DNA from: Moraxellaceae bacterium AER2_44_116
GTDB taxonomy: Bacteria > Pseudomonadota > Gammaproteobacteria > Pseudomonadales > Moraxellaceae
Length of the DNA: 64,000 nt
Reading direction: 5' to 3'
NCBI GenBank assembly: GCA_006546595.1
Contig: VIAD01000008.1
Location: 62,001-126,000 of the forward strand
Of the stretch, positions 43,222 to 53,733 are shown one piece after another. How positions within the stretch are numbered: position 1 is the stretch's first letter; each line of letters opens with the position of its first letter. Made by a program: the position numbers and the translations under genes. The notes beneath the pieces were generated by a model. That model was given only the letters and a program-made list of their open reading frames with translations, made no database searches and was not told the DNA's origin.

Positions 43222-44283
43222 CTAAGCCTGACGGCGTAAATAACGGACTACCTCTAACATCCACCATGTAACACACACAGCAACGATAATTAACAAAAAT
43301 GGCAAAATTGTTGCTAACATGGCACTTTGTTGCCCTGCTAATACCACATACAAAACATAGACTACATAACACACTAAAAACGCAACCCCATCAAAGCGCG
43401 TCACCGTGTAATTGGCTAAAAAAACGGGTAAACAGGCTAAAGCAACTAAAATCATCACGGGAATGTCAATAATTAATGATGATTGAGCGACAGGTAATCC
43501 GTTTGGTGCAATCAACCCAGACAAACCTAATACAGCGCCAATATTAAAAATATTACTCCCCAAAATATTACCTACTGCAATATCACGCTCACCTTTTAAA
43601 CTAGCCAAAACACTAGTTGCTAACTCAGGTAAAGATGTCCCAACAGCAACAATAGTTAATCCAATAACCAACTCACTTAAACCAAAATATTTAGCAATTT
43701 CGACAGCCCCCTCTACTAACCATTGCGAACCTAAGACCAGCATGACCAAGCCAACAACAATTGAAATAATGTTTTTCCATAAAGGCTGAGGTGGCGAAAT
43801 ATCATCTACACCATCAACAGTTGCAACGCCTTCTCGACGCGCTTCTTTAATTAAAAATATTGTATAAGCAATAATACCTAAAAATAATAACAAGCCGTCT
43901 ATACGACTAATCACGCCATCAATACCCATTAATAACACGATTAATGAACCATAAATCATGATGGGAATATCAAAACGTACCAGTTGTTTTTGTACCACTA
44001 ATGACGCTGCAATTGCTGATAAACCTAAAATAAGTAGTACATTACAAATATTACTCCCCACGACGTTACCAACGGCAATATCAGCAGCACCTTTAAATGC
44101 AGATGACACACTTACCGACATTTCAGGCGCACTAGTACCAAAAGCCACCACCGTTAAACCAATAATTAATGGGCTGATACCTAAAGACCCCGCCAAACTA
44201 GATGCCCCTTTAACTAAAACATCTGCCCCGAAGGTGAGCAATACCAAACCTGCTAATAATAGTAATAACGTCATTAATTCCAT
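43222..44283 (-). CDS. calcium/sodium antiporter (YrbG-like, CaCA family)
   Basis: A 353-residue membrane protein with about ten TM helices and the two inverted alpha-repeat motifs of cation/Ca2+ exchangers, VAFGTSAPEMSVSV near residue 46 and VAVGTSLPELATSV near 212, each followed by a GNxxGSN(I)xN element. It exchanges Na+ or H+ for Ca2+ across the inner membrane. GAGGTGAAGG lies upstream; the start could be this ATG or the one three codons later. It is a single gene. Confidence 0.92.
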   Translation of the reverse strand: MELMTLLLLLAGLVLLTFGADVLVKGASSLAGSLGISPLIIGLTVVAFGTSAPEMSVSVSSAFKGAADIAVGNVVGSNICNVLLILGLSAIAASLVVQKQLVRFDIPIMIYGSLIVLLMGIDGVISRIDGLLLFLGIIAYTIFLIKEARREGVATVDGVDDISPPQPLWKNIISIVVGLVMLVLGSQWLVEGAVEIAKYFGLSELVIGLTIVAVGTSLPELATSVLASLKGERDIAVGNILGSNIFNIGAVLGLSGLIAPNGLPVAQSSLIIDIPVMILVALACLPVFLANYTVTRFDGVAFLVCYVVYVLYVVLAGQQSAMLATILPFLLIIVAVCVTWWMLEVVRYLRRQA

Positions 44284-44599
44284 CCTTCACCTCTTGCTAT
44301 GGGATAAATAAATCAACAGCCAAACGACAACGAATGAATGTGGCTTGCTGGCAAAATTTAACTTTTTTCGTTAAAAAATAATCATAATGTGTGCTGAGAC
44401 TCAATGTCCAGAAAGCAAGTGTAGTCAGGGTATGCGGGACAAGCATTTGTCAAAACATCAACTTGTTGCCTTAACTCTGCCATAAATCCAGTGTTAACAC
44501 ACCCTACGAAACTAATTTAACAATATTTTCATCCCTTTAACCCTTTTTCCAAAACCCCACGTTTACCTAAGCATCTTCAAACCAAACAGGATGCAAACC
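44284..44599. other. divergent intergenic region
   Basis: A spacer of about 315 bp between the antiporter (-) and von Willebrand lipoprotein (+) genes. It should hold both promoters. I see no ORF, strong palindrome or structured RNA. Confidence 0.45.
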
Positions 44600-46420
44600 A
44601 TGAAATATCACCCTCTCGCGTTAATGATCGCCATCGTTTTAGCGCAAGGCTGCTCAACTCAACATAAAGAACAACAAGCCGAATTATTACCTGCACCACC
44701 AGCAACCCAAGTTTTGACGGATAAAAAAGACTTCGCTCAACCAGAAATACGCGTTGAAGAAGCAAAAGCAAACGACATCAGTTCACAACTTATGACAGAC
44801 GAATTAGCTGTTAAAGAGCAGGTTTATACCAAAGTCGCTAAACAGAAGTTGGAACGTCAGGCCAACTACGCCGCAGGCGCAGCAAATGCCCCATCAGTGA
44901 TGGCCGTTGGCAAAATGATGGCCATTGCACCAATGTCAGCCCCGATGATGGACTCCTATAATCTCCCCAAAGAAGAACGCGATAAGTTTGAACATTTTAA
45001 CGATAACCCCATAAAACAAGTCGCTACTGATCCTGTTTCAACCTTTAGTTTAGATGTCGATACAGGCAGTTACGCCTTAGTGCGTCAGTTTATTCAACAA
45101 GGCCGCTTACCTGCTAGCGATGCGGTGCGTGTGGAAGAGTTAATCAACTATTTTAGCTATCAATATCCCAAAGCCACTGGTCAACATCCTTTTGCTTCTG
45201 AAACTGAGTTAAGTACCGCGCCGTGGCAGCCTGAGCATTATTTATTGCGTATTGGTGTGCAAGCACAAGATGTTCATGTGTCCGCTATGCCGCCCGCTAA
45301 TTTAGTGTTTTTGGTTGATGTTTCAGGTTCGATGGATGAACCCAATAAATTACCGTTAGTGATTAGTAGCTTACAAATGCTGACGCAGCAACTTCGTCCA
45401 CAAGATAAAGTGTCGTTGGTAGTGTATGCAGGTCGTACCGAAGTCGTATTAGAGCCCACGGCAGGCAATAAAAAAGCGGATATTCAAGCCGCATTAGGTC
45501 GTTTACAAGCAGGTGGCAGCACCGCAGGTGCATCGGCCTTAGATTTAGCCTACAAAATGGCGCGTAAAGGTTATGTGGCTAACGGTATTAATCGGATTTT
45601 ATTAGCCACTGACGGCGATTTTAATGTCGGAGTGACCGATACCAATCAAATCAAAGACATGGTGAAACGTGAACGCGAATCAGGCATTACCTTATCGACG
45701 CTCGGTTTTGGTCAGGGTAATTTTAATGATGCGATGATGGAGCAAATAGCCGATGTCGGTAATGGTAATTACAGCTATATCGACTCACTCAATGAAGCAC
45801 GCAAAGTCTTGGTTGATGAACTCAGTAGTACCTTTAATACCGTCGCCAAAGACGTGAAAGTGCAGATTGAATTTAACCCGAACGTGGTGGCGGAATATCG
45901 TTTGATTGGTTATGAAAATCGTCAATTGAATCGTGAGGATTTTAATAACGATAAGGTAGATGCAGGCGATGTTGGGTCTGGTAAGAGTGTGACCGCGATT
46001 TATGAAATCACGCCCAAAACGGCTACACCTGCGGTTGATGCTTTACGTTATCAAGCCAGTAAAGCTACGACTGAGGGTAAAAAAGCTAATGACAGCCAAG
46101 AGTTGGCCTTTTTGAAAATCCGCTACAAACAACCTGAAGGCACAAAAAGCATTTTAGTCACTCAGCCGATTGCTAAACCCACTGTTATCACCTCGTTTAA
46201 TAAATCAAGTGAAACACAACGTTTTGCCACCGCCGTTGCAGGGTTTGGTCAATTGCTCAGACAGTCACCACAAATCAATGCCTTAACGTACAGTCAAATC
46301 GTACAAATTGCTCAAGCAGCAAAAGGGAGTGATAGTACGGGCAGCAAAGGCGAGTTTATTCAGTTGGTTAAAAATGCCGAGTCATTGGCGGGTCAAAATA
46401 ACGCTCAACCTGCAATGTGA
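44600..46420 (+). CDS. von Willebrand factor A domain lipoprotein (YfbK-like)
   Basis: About 606 residues from the ATG at 44600, with CAGGA nine bases upstream. The lipobox is VLAQGC. The N-terminal vWF-associated domain includes FSLDVDTGSYALVRQFI, the vWA domain has the MIDAS start FLVDVSGSMDEPNK near residue 240, and the C-terminal DUF3520-type region includes VEFNP-like QIEFNP. It is probably an envelope-anchored adhesion or assembly factor. The ECF sigma gene follows after 96 bp, an association often seen for this family. Confidence 0.88.
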   Translation: MKYHPLALMIAIVLAQGCSTQHKEQQAELLPAPPATQVLTDKKDFAQPEIRVEEAKANDISSQLMTDELAVKEQVYTKVAKQKLERQANYAAGAANAPSVMAVGKMMAIAPMSAPMMDSYNLPKEERDKFEHFNDNPIKQVATDPVSTFSLDVDTGSYALVRQFIQQGRLPASDAVRVEELINYFSYQYPKATGQHPFASETELSTAPWQPEHYLLRIGVQAQDVHVSAMPPANLVFLVDVSGSMDEPNKLPLVISSLQMLTQQLRPQDKVSLVVYAGRTEVVLEPTAGNKKADIQAALGRLQAGGSTAGASALDLAYKMARKGYVANGINRILLATDGDFNVGVTDTNQIKDMVKRERESGITLSTLGFGQGNFNDAMMEQIADVGNGNYSYIDSLNEARKVLVDELSSTFNTVAKDVKVQIEFNPNVVAEYRLIGYENRQLNREDFNNDKVDAGDVGSGKSVTAIYEITPKTATPAVDALRYQASKATTEGKKANDSQELAFLKIRYKQPEGTKSILVTQPIAKPTVITSFNKSSETQRFATAVAGFGQLLRQSPQINALTYSQIVQIAQAAKGSDSTGSKGEFIQLVKNAESLAGQNNAQPAM

Positions 46421-46516
46421 TTTTATGCGTAGGGGCGAAAAATCTTTCGCCCTTTACCACCATCAAAACCCATAAACTTGTTACAGTTCGAGCTTCGCGT
46501 TTAACTAGCAAAAAAT

Positions 46517-47074
46517 ATGTTAATCAACCATGACGACAGCGACGAAAACCTAATGCTGGCCTATCAAACGGGCAATCAGCAAGCATTTGCACGGCTGTAT
46601 CAGCGTTATCGTCAAACCTTGTTTGCTTATTTGGTGAAAACGTTAGGTCAAAAAAGCCAAGCGGAAGAAGTGTATCAAGAAATATGGTTGTCATTGATTC
46701 GTCAACGTGAGCGTTATACCGTCAGCGCCAGTTTTAGAACGTATATCTTCTGTATTGCTCATTCGCGGGTGTTAGATTTTTATCGGCAACAAGGAAAGTT
46801 AGCGGCGAATGATTCACTCGATGAAGATTTTGAGATGGCCGCCTGTGCTTATTATGAGCCGCATTCCCAGCTAGAAGAGCAACGTTTGTTAGAGCGTCTA
46901 CAATTCTGCTTAACCCAATTACCCGATGAACAACGGGCGGTGATGGTGTTAAAACTGGAGTCGGAATTAACCTTACAAAGCATTGCCGAGCAGTTAAACG
47001 TGGCTTTTGAAGCCTTAAAAAGTCGCTTTCGTTATGCCCAAAAGAAGTTGCAACAGTGTTTAGGAGTGGAGTGA
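46517..47074 (+). CDS. ECF-type RNA polymerase sigma factor
   Basis: A 185-residue sigma-70 family protein with region 2 (FARLYQRYRQTLFAYL, then AEEVYQEIWLSLIRQ) and region 4 (LPDEQRAVMVLKLESELTLQSIAEQLNV) but no regions 1 or 3. It is an alternative sigma factor for envelope or stress functions. The usual adjacent anti-sigma gene is missing here; a good candidate lies at 56032 on the same strand, beyond an oppositely oriented operon. Confidence 0.92.
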   Translation: MLINHDDSDENLMLAYQTGNQQAFARLYQRYRQTLFAYLVKTLGQKSQAEEVYQEIWLSLIRQRERYTVSASFRTYIFCIAHSRVLDFYRQQGKLAANDSLDEDFEMAACAYYEPHSQLEEQRLLERLQFCLTQLPDEQRAVMVLKLESELTLQSIAEQLNVAFEALKSRFRYAQKKLQQCLGVE

Positions 47075-47093
47075 GGAATCATCTCCTAAATCA

Positions 47094-48071
47094 TCAATAA
47101 CTCACCCACAACGTCTGCTCGATAAACACTTCAAACGATTGATACATCCGCACATGGTACGGCCAACGATATTCCATCGCCCGAAATAGTGGGTTGTAAA
47201 TGGCAGTATATAAGGTGCCAAAGGCGTTAGCGTAATCGGTGCTAAATAACGGCGCGTACTCAAAACTATCAGCAAACGAGCCAACATTCATCAACGGATC
47301 ATACAGTCCTTCTAACAGCATTTGTTTGCGTTCGTAGGAGTGAGAAAACATTGCATAATGGCTTAAATCAAAATCCCCTTGATGATTAACCGCCAACGGT
47401 AACGCCGACACTTTGGCGGGTTCAATGGGCGAGATTTCTACCGTTACCACGTCGTTATAGGCATCGAGTAAGGTGACGTTAAAAGCCATATTAACGGGTA
47501 CATGCCGTAAGACTTGCACTGCTTCGAGCGTGTTTTTACAAAACTCCAAAATGTAACGCACAATCAAGGCAATCCCAAAACCTTCACCGACCACATCGCT
47601 ACCGCCAAACGCAATTGATACACTTAAGCCGTGTTCGTTCATGCCATCGAGTGCGCCCCATAAACAATCCGTTGACGCAATCACCGCCGTACCATGCCAG
47701 TTGCTTTTTAAAATTCGACCTTCGCATAAATACGGGCTGTAATCATAATTACGAATCAATACAGGGTTATAGCGTGTCCAAACCGCTTGCGAACAACCTG
47801 TCATCGTCGGCGTAGGGCAATAACAGCTTAACAAACGTGCCAACATATCATCGGCTTTGGTCAGTTGAATCAGGTGTTGCCACATCGGCACAAGTTTAGG
47901 CATATAGGTATGCAATGCGGCCTGACACTCGAGGAGGCTAGGGCGTTTTAATTCCCCTTCTTTGAGAAACCATTGTCGATAACTGTCATCGACATGATGA
48001 TAAAAATTCAGCCATTTGGCATCGGGGTAACTTTCTTCGATGGCAATAAACGCTTTGCTATAAGTGCTCAT
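47094..48071 (-). CDS. C45-type Ntn hydrolase/acyltransferase
   Basis: A 325-residue member of the C45 (acyl-CoA:6-aminopenicillanate acyltransferase/choloylglycine-hydrolase-like) Ntn superfamily. The putative autocatalytic nucleophile is Cys in TMTGCSQAVW near residue 94. Downstream are VLIRNYDYSP and the GMNEHGLSVSIAFGG element, both characteristic. Such proteins self-cleave before the Cys and hydrolyse or transfer amides. Last gene of the operon, overlapping the ATP-grasp gene by 4 bp, so it may hydrolyse or edit the ligase product. Confidence 0.8.
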   Translation of the reverse strand: MSTYSKAFIAIEESYPDAKWLNFYHHVDDSYRQWFLKEGELKRPSLLECQAALHTYMPKLVPMWQHLIQLTKADDMLARLLSCYCPTPTMTGCSQAVWTRYNPVLIRNYDYSPYLCEGRILKSNWHGTAVIASTDCLWGALDGMNEHGLSVSIAFGGSDVVGEGFGIALIVRYILEFCKNTLEAVQVLRHVPVNMAFNVTLLDAYNDVVTVEISPIEPAKVSALPLAVNHQGDFDLSHYAMFSHSYERKQMLLEGLYDPLMNVGSFADSFEYAPLFSTDYANAFGTLYTAIYNPLFRAMEYRWPYHVRMYQSFEVFIEQTLWVSY

Positions 48072-49558
48072 GATGCACTCGCTTTAATGGAGCTCGGCTT
48101 GCTGTAGCGGGCAACCAGTTGTTGCTCTTCCTGTGTTAACTCACGCATCACAAAGGCTTTATGGATGGCGTTGACCCAACGTGTCGCTTGTGTATTTAAG
48201 CGTTGACCTTGATGTTCGGTAATCGGGATATTGAGAAAGGCAATGGCTAAATCACCGCCATGATAGGCGTAATCGTCTTGATTCATAATCCGCAATACAT
48301 AGGCCAAATCAGGATGTTGTTGGCTATCAACAGGTTGATGGCTGGCTTGCACCAACTCCAATTCATCGGCCGCATTCAGGCGATAAACGCCAGAGACAGG
48401 TGCAGCCGCAATTTTTCGCAAGGGATTGGCGGTGTATTTAAAAATCATCTGACTGCTTTCGCCTTGTGCACCCAACGCTAAGGACTGCGCGTTATAGTCT
48501 TTAGGCGACAAACTCAATGGAATATCGGCAAATTCAATCAAATGCAGCAGAAACAGGGGAATAGTACTTTGGCAAAACGGCGACATATTGGTCAGGGCAG
48601 AAATACCCGTAATACGCGGATTTAACTCGCCTAAATAAATCTGACCATCGTCTTGGTCAATTAAATAATCGACTTCAAAATAGCCACGATAGCCCCGTTG
48701 ATACAGTTCATTGCCCAGTCGTTCGGTTTTGGCATGAATATCGGCACGCACCGCATCGCTAAAACTGGCTTGAATCAGTTCATTACCACACCAACCACCT
48801 TGATAGACGGTGAGTTCTTCAAAGCCAATCATTTCGCTTAATAAGGGCGCAACAAATGTCCCCGTTTTGGTGGCACAAGCTTCAATCGCAGTGCCAATAC
48901 AGGCAATCCGTTTCATCACTTTTACCGCTTCTTCGCTTTCAATTTCCTTGGCGACAGCGTGGTAATCGGCTTCATTATCAATAAAGTAGGTGGTTTTACC
49001 TGAGTCACCATACGCACTTTGAATAACCCAACGTGAACCCAAGTGGTGCATTTGCGCTAAGCTTAATAGCGTTTGATAACTGTCTACTTTCGCCAAGACA
49101 TTGGGGACGCTGAGTACGCCCGCCGCATTGCCGATTTGGGTGGTGGTAATTTTGCTATCAACGTTTTTGACCAGTTCGTGTTTAGGCAATTGCACTGTCA
49201 GACCAAGCTCTGCGGCTAATGCTTCTAGCTCAGGGTTAAAAAATAAAAACATCACCCGACCATTCTTTTTGAGTGTTTGTTTGTCGTGTTGAATACGGGC
49301 TGTAACTTCAGGGTGGCGTAATAAATAATGATTAATTTGTTCTACACTTTCAAAGACTTCAATGGCGGTATTGCTTGGTACAAGCACATTAGGCGATTGG
49401 CCATCAAAGCAGTCGATATAATTGATATTCGTCCAGTTTTTGACCCATTTATCCATGTTAATGAGATTGAAATTACTTGGACTGACAAAATAATAGGGCG
49501 TGTCATTGTTGGCGAAAAACGCGCGAATATCGGCGATGCTGCTGAGTGGCTTGCTCAT
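48068..49558 (-). CDS. ATP-grasp domain ligase
   Basis: A 496-residue ATP-grasp enzyme. The central ATP-binding segment VIQSAYGDSGKTTYF (residues about 178-192) and the metal/ATP motif YLGELNPRITGISALTNM (about 308-325) are clear. The N-terminal 120 residues form a pre-ATP-grasp domain. The family makes amide or thioester bonds through acyl-phosphates. Adjacent PLP decarboxylase and Ntn hydrolase genes suggest that the amine acceptor is the decarboxylation product, but substrates cannot be read from sequence. Confidence 0.82.
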   Translation of the reverse strand: MSKPLSSIADIRAFFANNDTPYYFVSPSNFNLINMDKWVKNWTNINYIDCFDGQSPNVLVPSNTAIEVFESVEQINHYLLRHPEVTARIQHDKQTLKKNGRVMFLFFNPELEALAAELGLTVQLPKHELVKNVDSKITTTQIGNAAGVLSVPNVLAKVDSYQTLLSLAQMHHLGSRWVIQSAYGDSGKTTYFIDNEADYHAVAKEIESEEAVKVMKRIACIGTAIEACATKTGTFVAPLLSEMIGFEELTVYQGGWCGNELIQASFSDAVRADIHAKTERLGNELYQRGYRGYFEVDYLIDQDDGQIYLGELNPRITGISALTNMSPFCQSTIPLFLLHLIEFADIPLSLSPKDYNAQSLALGAQGESSQMIFKYTANPLRKIAAAPVSGVYRLNAADELELVQASHQPVDSQQHPDLAYVLRIMNQDDYAYHGGDLAIAFLNIPITEHQGQRLNTQATRWVNAIHKAFVMRELTQEEQQLVARYSKPSSIKASAS

Positions 49559-49586
49559 GATTAGGTTTCCATGTGTCCATTTTCAA

Positions 49587-52217
49587 TTATTTGATGTTGT
49601 CTGAGTTCAGGTAACGCTCATGTAAGATTTTTAATCCTAGTGATTCGTGATAACCGTGAATCTCTTTAATTTTTAGCGTGGATAAATACGACAGCAAGGG
49701 CGCATCAATAATTTGGCCGGGTACAAGCACAGGAAATCCCGGCGGATAGGGCGTAACATAACTGGCCGATACCCATGTTTGTCCTTGTTGTGCGGCGGCT
49801 AAACTGTCCTGATTAATCAACACATAACTGATATTTTGCGGCTGAAAGCCTGCATAAAAAGCCTGTCGCATATCAATCACTTCCACACCTTCACCGTGAG
49901 CGCAGGCAACAGAGAGCGTGGAAAATAAAGGATGATAATGCCGACGTTGTGGCAATTGAATCGGTGCTTTTTTGTGGCCAATGACCGTGTTTGCCGTTTG
50001 ACGAGTCAGTAAACGTTCAGCAATTTCAGCTAAAACCTGTATTAAATAGTGGGCGGTTTGTTCGGTTGCGCCAATATTGACGATAAATAACACGGTATTA
50101 CGCGAGGTTTTATTAACTTGAATGTCGTATTTATCAATCAATAACTTTCTAAATTGATTGCCGTCCATGCCTGTTTTGGCAATATCTACCGTCATGCGAG
50201 TCGGGTCGATAACAAAACCTTCGCTATTAAACTCGTGAATACTCGCTAAAAAATCGTGAGGCTGATGAATGGGTTCAGCATTGCCCGTTGGGTAAATATC
50301 CTCTTTCGACAACACCCGAAACACTTGGCTAATAGTGGGGTGATTTGCGATGCGTTGCCGAATCATCATGGCTAAATGCAAACTGGTTAAGGTGCGTTGA
50401 TAACCTTCTAAGGCCATTTGCCGACGTGCAATATCCAACGAAGCTAAAATTTGATAGTTCGGTGACGTCGAGGTGTGAATATAAAAGGCTTCAAAAAAAT
50501 GATCGTGATTAAACGCTTGGTCATAAACATGAATCATCGAGCCTTGCCGAAACGAACTTAAAGACTTATGCGTTGATTGAGTGGCATAAACGCGCAATAC
50601 CACACGATCAGGATCGGGTAAATGACTACGGTCGGTGGCGGTGTCGTAAAGATAACGATAAGCCGCACTTTGAAAACGGACATTCAGTCGTTTTGCGACA
50701 TTCATGGCATGGCGACGATGATAAAGCACATTAAAGTGCGCATGAGCAAACCACGCCTCATCCCAATGAAAAACAATGTCGGGTTTAATCGCCAAAATCG
50801 CCATCATATAGGCTTCAACATCGTAAATCAGGCCATCAAATGTCGAATTGGTCAGAATAATGTGTTTCAAGCGAGCTAATAAGCCCGCCTGAGATAACTG
50901 CTGCATCTTGTTGATAATTAACGCTAAGGGTACAGCACCATATAAATCAAAATCATCAACGGCATTGGTTTCTAAAAACACCGCATGTGCGCCACAGAGC
51001 ATAATGGCGTAAGGGATGGATTTATGACAATCGGACGAAACAAAGACAATATCGTCAGGCACTAGGTTGGCTTGGGTGACGATTTTGTTGGAGGTGGATG
51101 TGCCATTGGTGACAAAAAAACTCTGTTGCGCACCAAAGCAAGTCGCCGCTTTATCATGCGCGCTTTTAATCGCCCCTTTAGGATTTAACAGCGAATCCAT
51201 ACCGCCTTGGGTCGATGAGGTTTCACCATTAAAGGTATTTTCGCCATAAAATTCGTAAAAATCTTTCACCCATAACGAATCTTTAATGGAACTGGCGCGT
51301 GAGATGGGCAGAGCATGAAATACGCCTTTCGGTTTTTTGCTGTAGGCGTGTAGGGCATTATAAAACGGCGTGTTGTATCGTTCACGAATGCCATTTAAGA
51401 CATAGTGATGCAAATCTTTAAACGGATGTTCATGATAAAACACGCGATGAAATGCTTGAAAGTAGTGGGGCGACAACGCAGCAAACGCTAATTCTGATAA
51501 ATAGTAATGCTCTATTTCAGGACGAATAATCGCCGCTATCTGGGTGAAAATTAAGGCATTATCCACAGAAATTAACGCATAGTTATCTTCCGTTCGCGCT
51601 AAACCTTGCAGTGTTGTTAAGCATTGATTTGCCAACGCTGAATCGCTGTACATCAACGAACCCGATACGCTCATATAGGCTTGAATGTTAGGGTTGCTGA
51701 TTAACGCTAATGCTGCATCAGCAATATTATTGACAAAAACTAAGTCGTAATAACATTCGTCACGTTCTTGTTGTAGGGCTTTAAGCGCACGGTCATAGAG
51801 CTCAACATAGGCAACGGGATTCGGATGAATAATTAATAAATCAAAACACGGCTTTTTGATTTTAGCGTAGCCATCTTCATACAAAGGTTTATCTAAATCA
51901 TCTAAAAAGGTATTAAACGGGGCATAAGATTTTTGTCGAGCTAGCAGAAGTTGCGCTTGGCAATTACCCGCCAATTGCAAGGCTAAATTAAATTGCCCTA
52001 ACCCAACATAATGTTGCAAGCGATATTGAATCGCCAAACTCGGAAACGCCCAATAACGCTCAATGGCCATCAGTTCATGCAATAACGCCATACTCAGCGT
52101 ACCGTCCATGTACGCCAAGGCATCTATCACAGCCGACCATAACTGTTGTCGCTTGCTGTTTAAGTCAAACTCAACCGTGTTTAGCGATGTGTTAAGGCAA
52201 TAGTGATGAGTCGTCAT
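49587..52217 (-). CDS. PLP-dependent Orn/Lys/Arg decarboxylase family protein
   Basis: An 876-residue fold-type I decarboxylase, longer than the usual 710-760 because of an N-terminal helical extension of about 120 residues. A flavodoxin-like wing domain (about 125-240) precedes the PLP domain: FFVTNGTSTSNKIV, SSDCHKS, the Asp/His region HWDEAWFAHAHF and the Schiff-base Lys in TQSTHKSLSS. It would decarboxylate ornithine, lysine or arginine. It overlaps the TPR gene by 4 bp and precedes the ATP-grasp gene by 28 bp. Confidence 0.88.
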   Translation of the reverse strand: MTTHHYCLNTSLNTVEFDLNSKRQQLWSAVIDALAYMDGTLSMALLHELMAIERYWAFPSLAIQYRLQHYVGLGQFNLALQLAGNCQAQLLLARQKSYAPFNTFLDDLDKPLYEDGYAKIKKPCFDLLIIHPNPVAYVELYDRALKALQQERDECYYDLVFVNNIADAALALISNPNIQAYMSVSGSLMYSDSALANQCLTTLQGLARTEDNYALISVDNALIFTQIAAIIRPEIEHYYLSELAFAALSPHYFQAFHRVFYHEHPFKDLHHYVLNGIRERYNTPFYNALHAYSKKPKGVFHALPISRASSIKDSLWVKDFYEFYGENTFNGETSSTQGGMDSLLNPKGAIKSAHDKAATCFGAQQSFFVTNGTSTSNKIVTQANLVPDDIVFVSSDCHKSIPYAIMLCGAHAVFLETNAVDDFDLYGAVPLALIINKMQQLSQAGLLARLKHIILTNSTFDGLIYDVEAYMMAILAIKPDIVFHWDEAWFAHAHFNVLYHRRHAMNVAKRLNVRFQSAAYRYLYDTATDRSHLPDPDRVVLRVYATQSTHKSLSSFRQGSMIHVYDQAFNHDHFFEAFYIHTSTSPNYQILASLDIARRQMALEGYQRTLTSLHLAMMIRQRIANHPTISQVFRVLSKEDIYPTGNAEPIHQPHDFLASIHEFNSEGFVIDPTRMTVDIAKTGMDGNQFRKLLIDKYDIQVNKTSRNTVLFIVNIGATEQTAHYLIQVLAEIAERLLTRQTANTVIGHKKAPIQLPQRRHYHPLFSTLSVACAHGEGVEVIDMRQAFYAGFQPQNISYVLINQDSLAAAQQGQTWVSASYVTPYPPGFPVLVPGQIIDAPLLSYLSTLKIKEIHGYHESLGLKILHERYLNSDNIK

Positions 52218-52855
52218 TTTTTAGCAGCAGGCGCAGAGAAGTAGTAATTCGCACTGACGTTTTCAGGGTCTAAAATGAGTACCGAAGAGTAGTGTTCCGT
52301 TGCTTTGGCATAGTTTGCTTGAATGGCAAATAACGCTGCATATTGCGTCAAAGCACTGATGTCTTCAGGATACATCGCCAATACTTTTTCAATGAGTACC
52401 TGTGCATTGTCATATTTTTTACGTTGGGTTAGCACATAAGCCATTTTTAAGTTGGCACTGTAATTATTAGGGTCAGCTTTTAATACTTGATAGCCCAATT
52501 GTTCGGCGACATCCCAATTGCTTTGTGCAATAGCTGTAGCCATTAAGCCCAATTTGGGCGAAAAAGCTAAGGGTAGAGCTTTGGCTGCGGCTTCATAATA
52601 CGTCTTGGCATTGGCATATTTACTTTGTTGGAGTGATAAATAGCCCAGCCGTAAGTTGACCGTGTAAGTTGTAGGATATTGAGTCAATACAGGCATTAAG
52701 GCATTGATGGCATCATTATAGTTTTGAGTTTTTTCATAACGATAAGAGTTGGTATAAGCCTCTTTAATTTTGGCAAAAGACATGTCGGCATAGGCGTTGA
52801 CACTGAGCCAGCAGGCCGCCATTGACACCATAAAACGGGTGGAGTTTTTCATCAT
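52214..52855 (-). CDS. periplasmic TPR protein
   Basis: A 213-residue protein with a signal peptide ending near SVNAYA and four or five tetratricopeptide repeats across the whole mature chain (for example YPTTYTVNLRLGYLSLQQSKYANAKTYYEAAAKALP, seen at residues about 60-95, with recurrent A, G, Y and P positions). It is a binding scaffold in the periplasm. The tight spacing to the OMP upstream and the decarboxylase downstream implies a joint envelope function. Confidence 0.82.
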   Translation of the reverse strand: MMKNSTRFMVSMAACWLSVNAYADMSFAKIKEAYTNSYRYEKTQNYNDAINALMPVLTQYPTTYTVNLRLGYLSLQQSKYANAKTYYEAAAKALPLAFSPKLGLMATAIAQSNWDVAEQLGYQVLKADPNNYSANLKMAYVLTQRKKYDNAQVLIEKVLAMYPEDISALTQYAALFAIQANYAKATEHYSSVLILDPENVSANYYFSAPAAKK

Positions 52856-52870
52856 TATCTCGAAAATTGA

Positions 52871-53731
52871 TTAAAAGTTAAGACCTACAAATAGGCCACT
52901 GTTGGTAAAGTTGTTTTTGTTATCAAGGGCATCACGATAATATTGTTTGGTGATGCTCGCTTTGACAAAAGCGCGAGTCGTAATTTGATATTGCACATCA
53001 ATACCATAGGTTTTTTCATGGGTGAAACCATCGTTTTGTATCACAAAGCCGTTTTTCTGTAACAGATTGACGTTTTTACCTAATAAGATAGCATTCGCTG
53101 AAAATAACCATTTGGGTGTGCCGTAACCGACAATCGTTTCTGCACTTATATAAAAATCATCGCCATTCACTTTTTCGGCAAATTTTTGTGCGTTCAACCG
53201 TCCTTCAAGATAATAATATTGACCCTCTTTGCTGGAAGCGAAGTATTGACGGGCATAGGGTGAAGCTTGAGTCAGTTTAGAACCAATAGGCGAGGTGAGT
53301 ACATTGGTAAACTGGGCGCTATCGGCAGAGTAAATATCTAAACCCGCTAACCAAAGCGCGTAACCATAGGACGAATACTCGGTGTATTGCGCGCCCAGTG
53401 TGTAATTGTTGAGTGATTTATCAGAAGCATCAAAATGAATACGGTGCGTACCTGCTTTCAGTTGCCAATTGGGAAGTTGATAATTGCTATAAATTAATGT
53501 TTGGTCTTGTTGTGAGTTGACGTTATTTATTTGTTGTCGATCCAATTCCAGCTCAAGGGCGTGTTTTTTATAACCCAAAAAAGCATAAGCTCCTGTTGTT
53601 TCTGCATCTGCCGTTGAACTATTAGCGATGTTTTTATTGACCTTGTAAAGTTGTGTTGCTGCGGAAAAATCGCCTGCATTCGCAACTGAAGAAAATAATC
53701 CGATACTTATAAAAATCAGCTTTTTATACAT
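52871..53731 (-). CDS. outer-membrane beta-barrel protein (YaiO-like)
   Basis: A 286-residue protein with a signal peptide (SVANAG), amphipathic alternating strands throughout and a C-terminal Phe (GLFVGLNF), the usual signal for barrel assembly. The pattern resembles YaiO-type barrels that are often paired with TPR proteins, as here. AGGAGAT precedes the ATG, two bases after the stop of the transporter gene. It may provide an outer-membrane passage or anchor for this system. Confidence 0.75.
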   Translation of the reverse strand: MYKKLIFISIGLFSSVANAGDFSAATQLYKVNKNIANSSTADAETTGAYAFLGYKKHALELELDRQQINNVNSQQDQTLIYSNYQLPNWQLKAGTHRIHFDASDKSLNNYTLGAQYTEYSSYGYALWLAGLDIYSADSAQFTNVLTSPIGSKLTQASPYARQYFASSKEGQYYYLEGRLNAQKFAEKVNGDDFYISAETIVGYGTPKWLFSANAILLGKNVNLLQKNGFVIQNDGFTHEKTYGIDVQYQITTRAFVKASITKQYYRDALDNKNNFTNSGLFVGLNF

Positions 53732-53733
53732 AC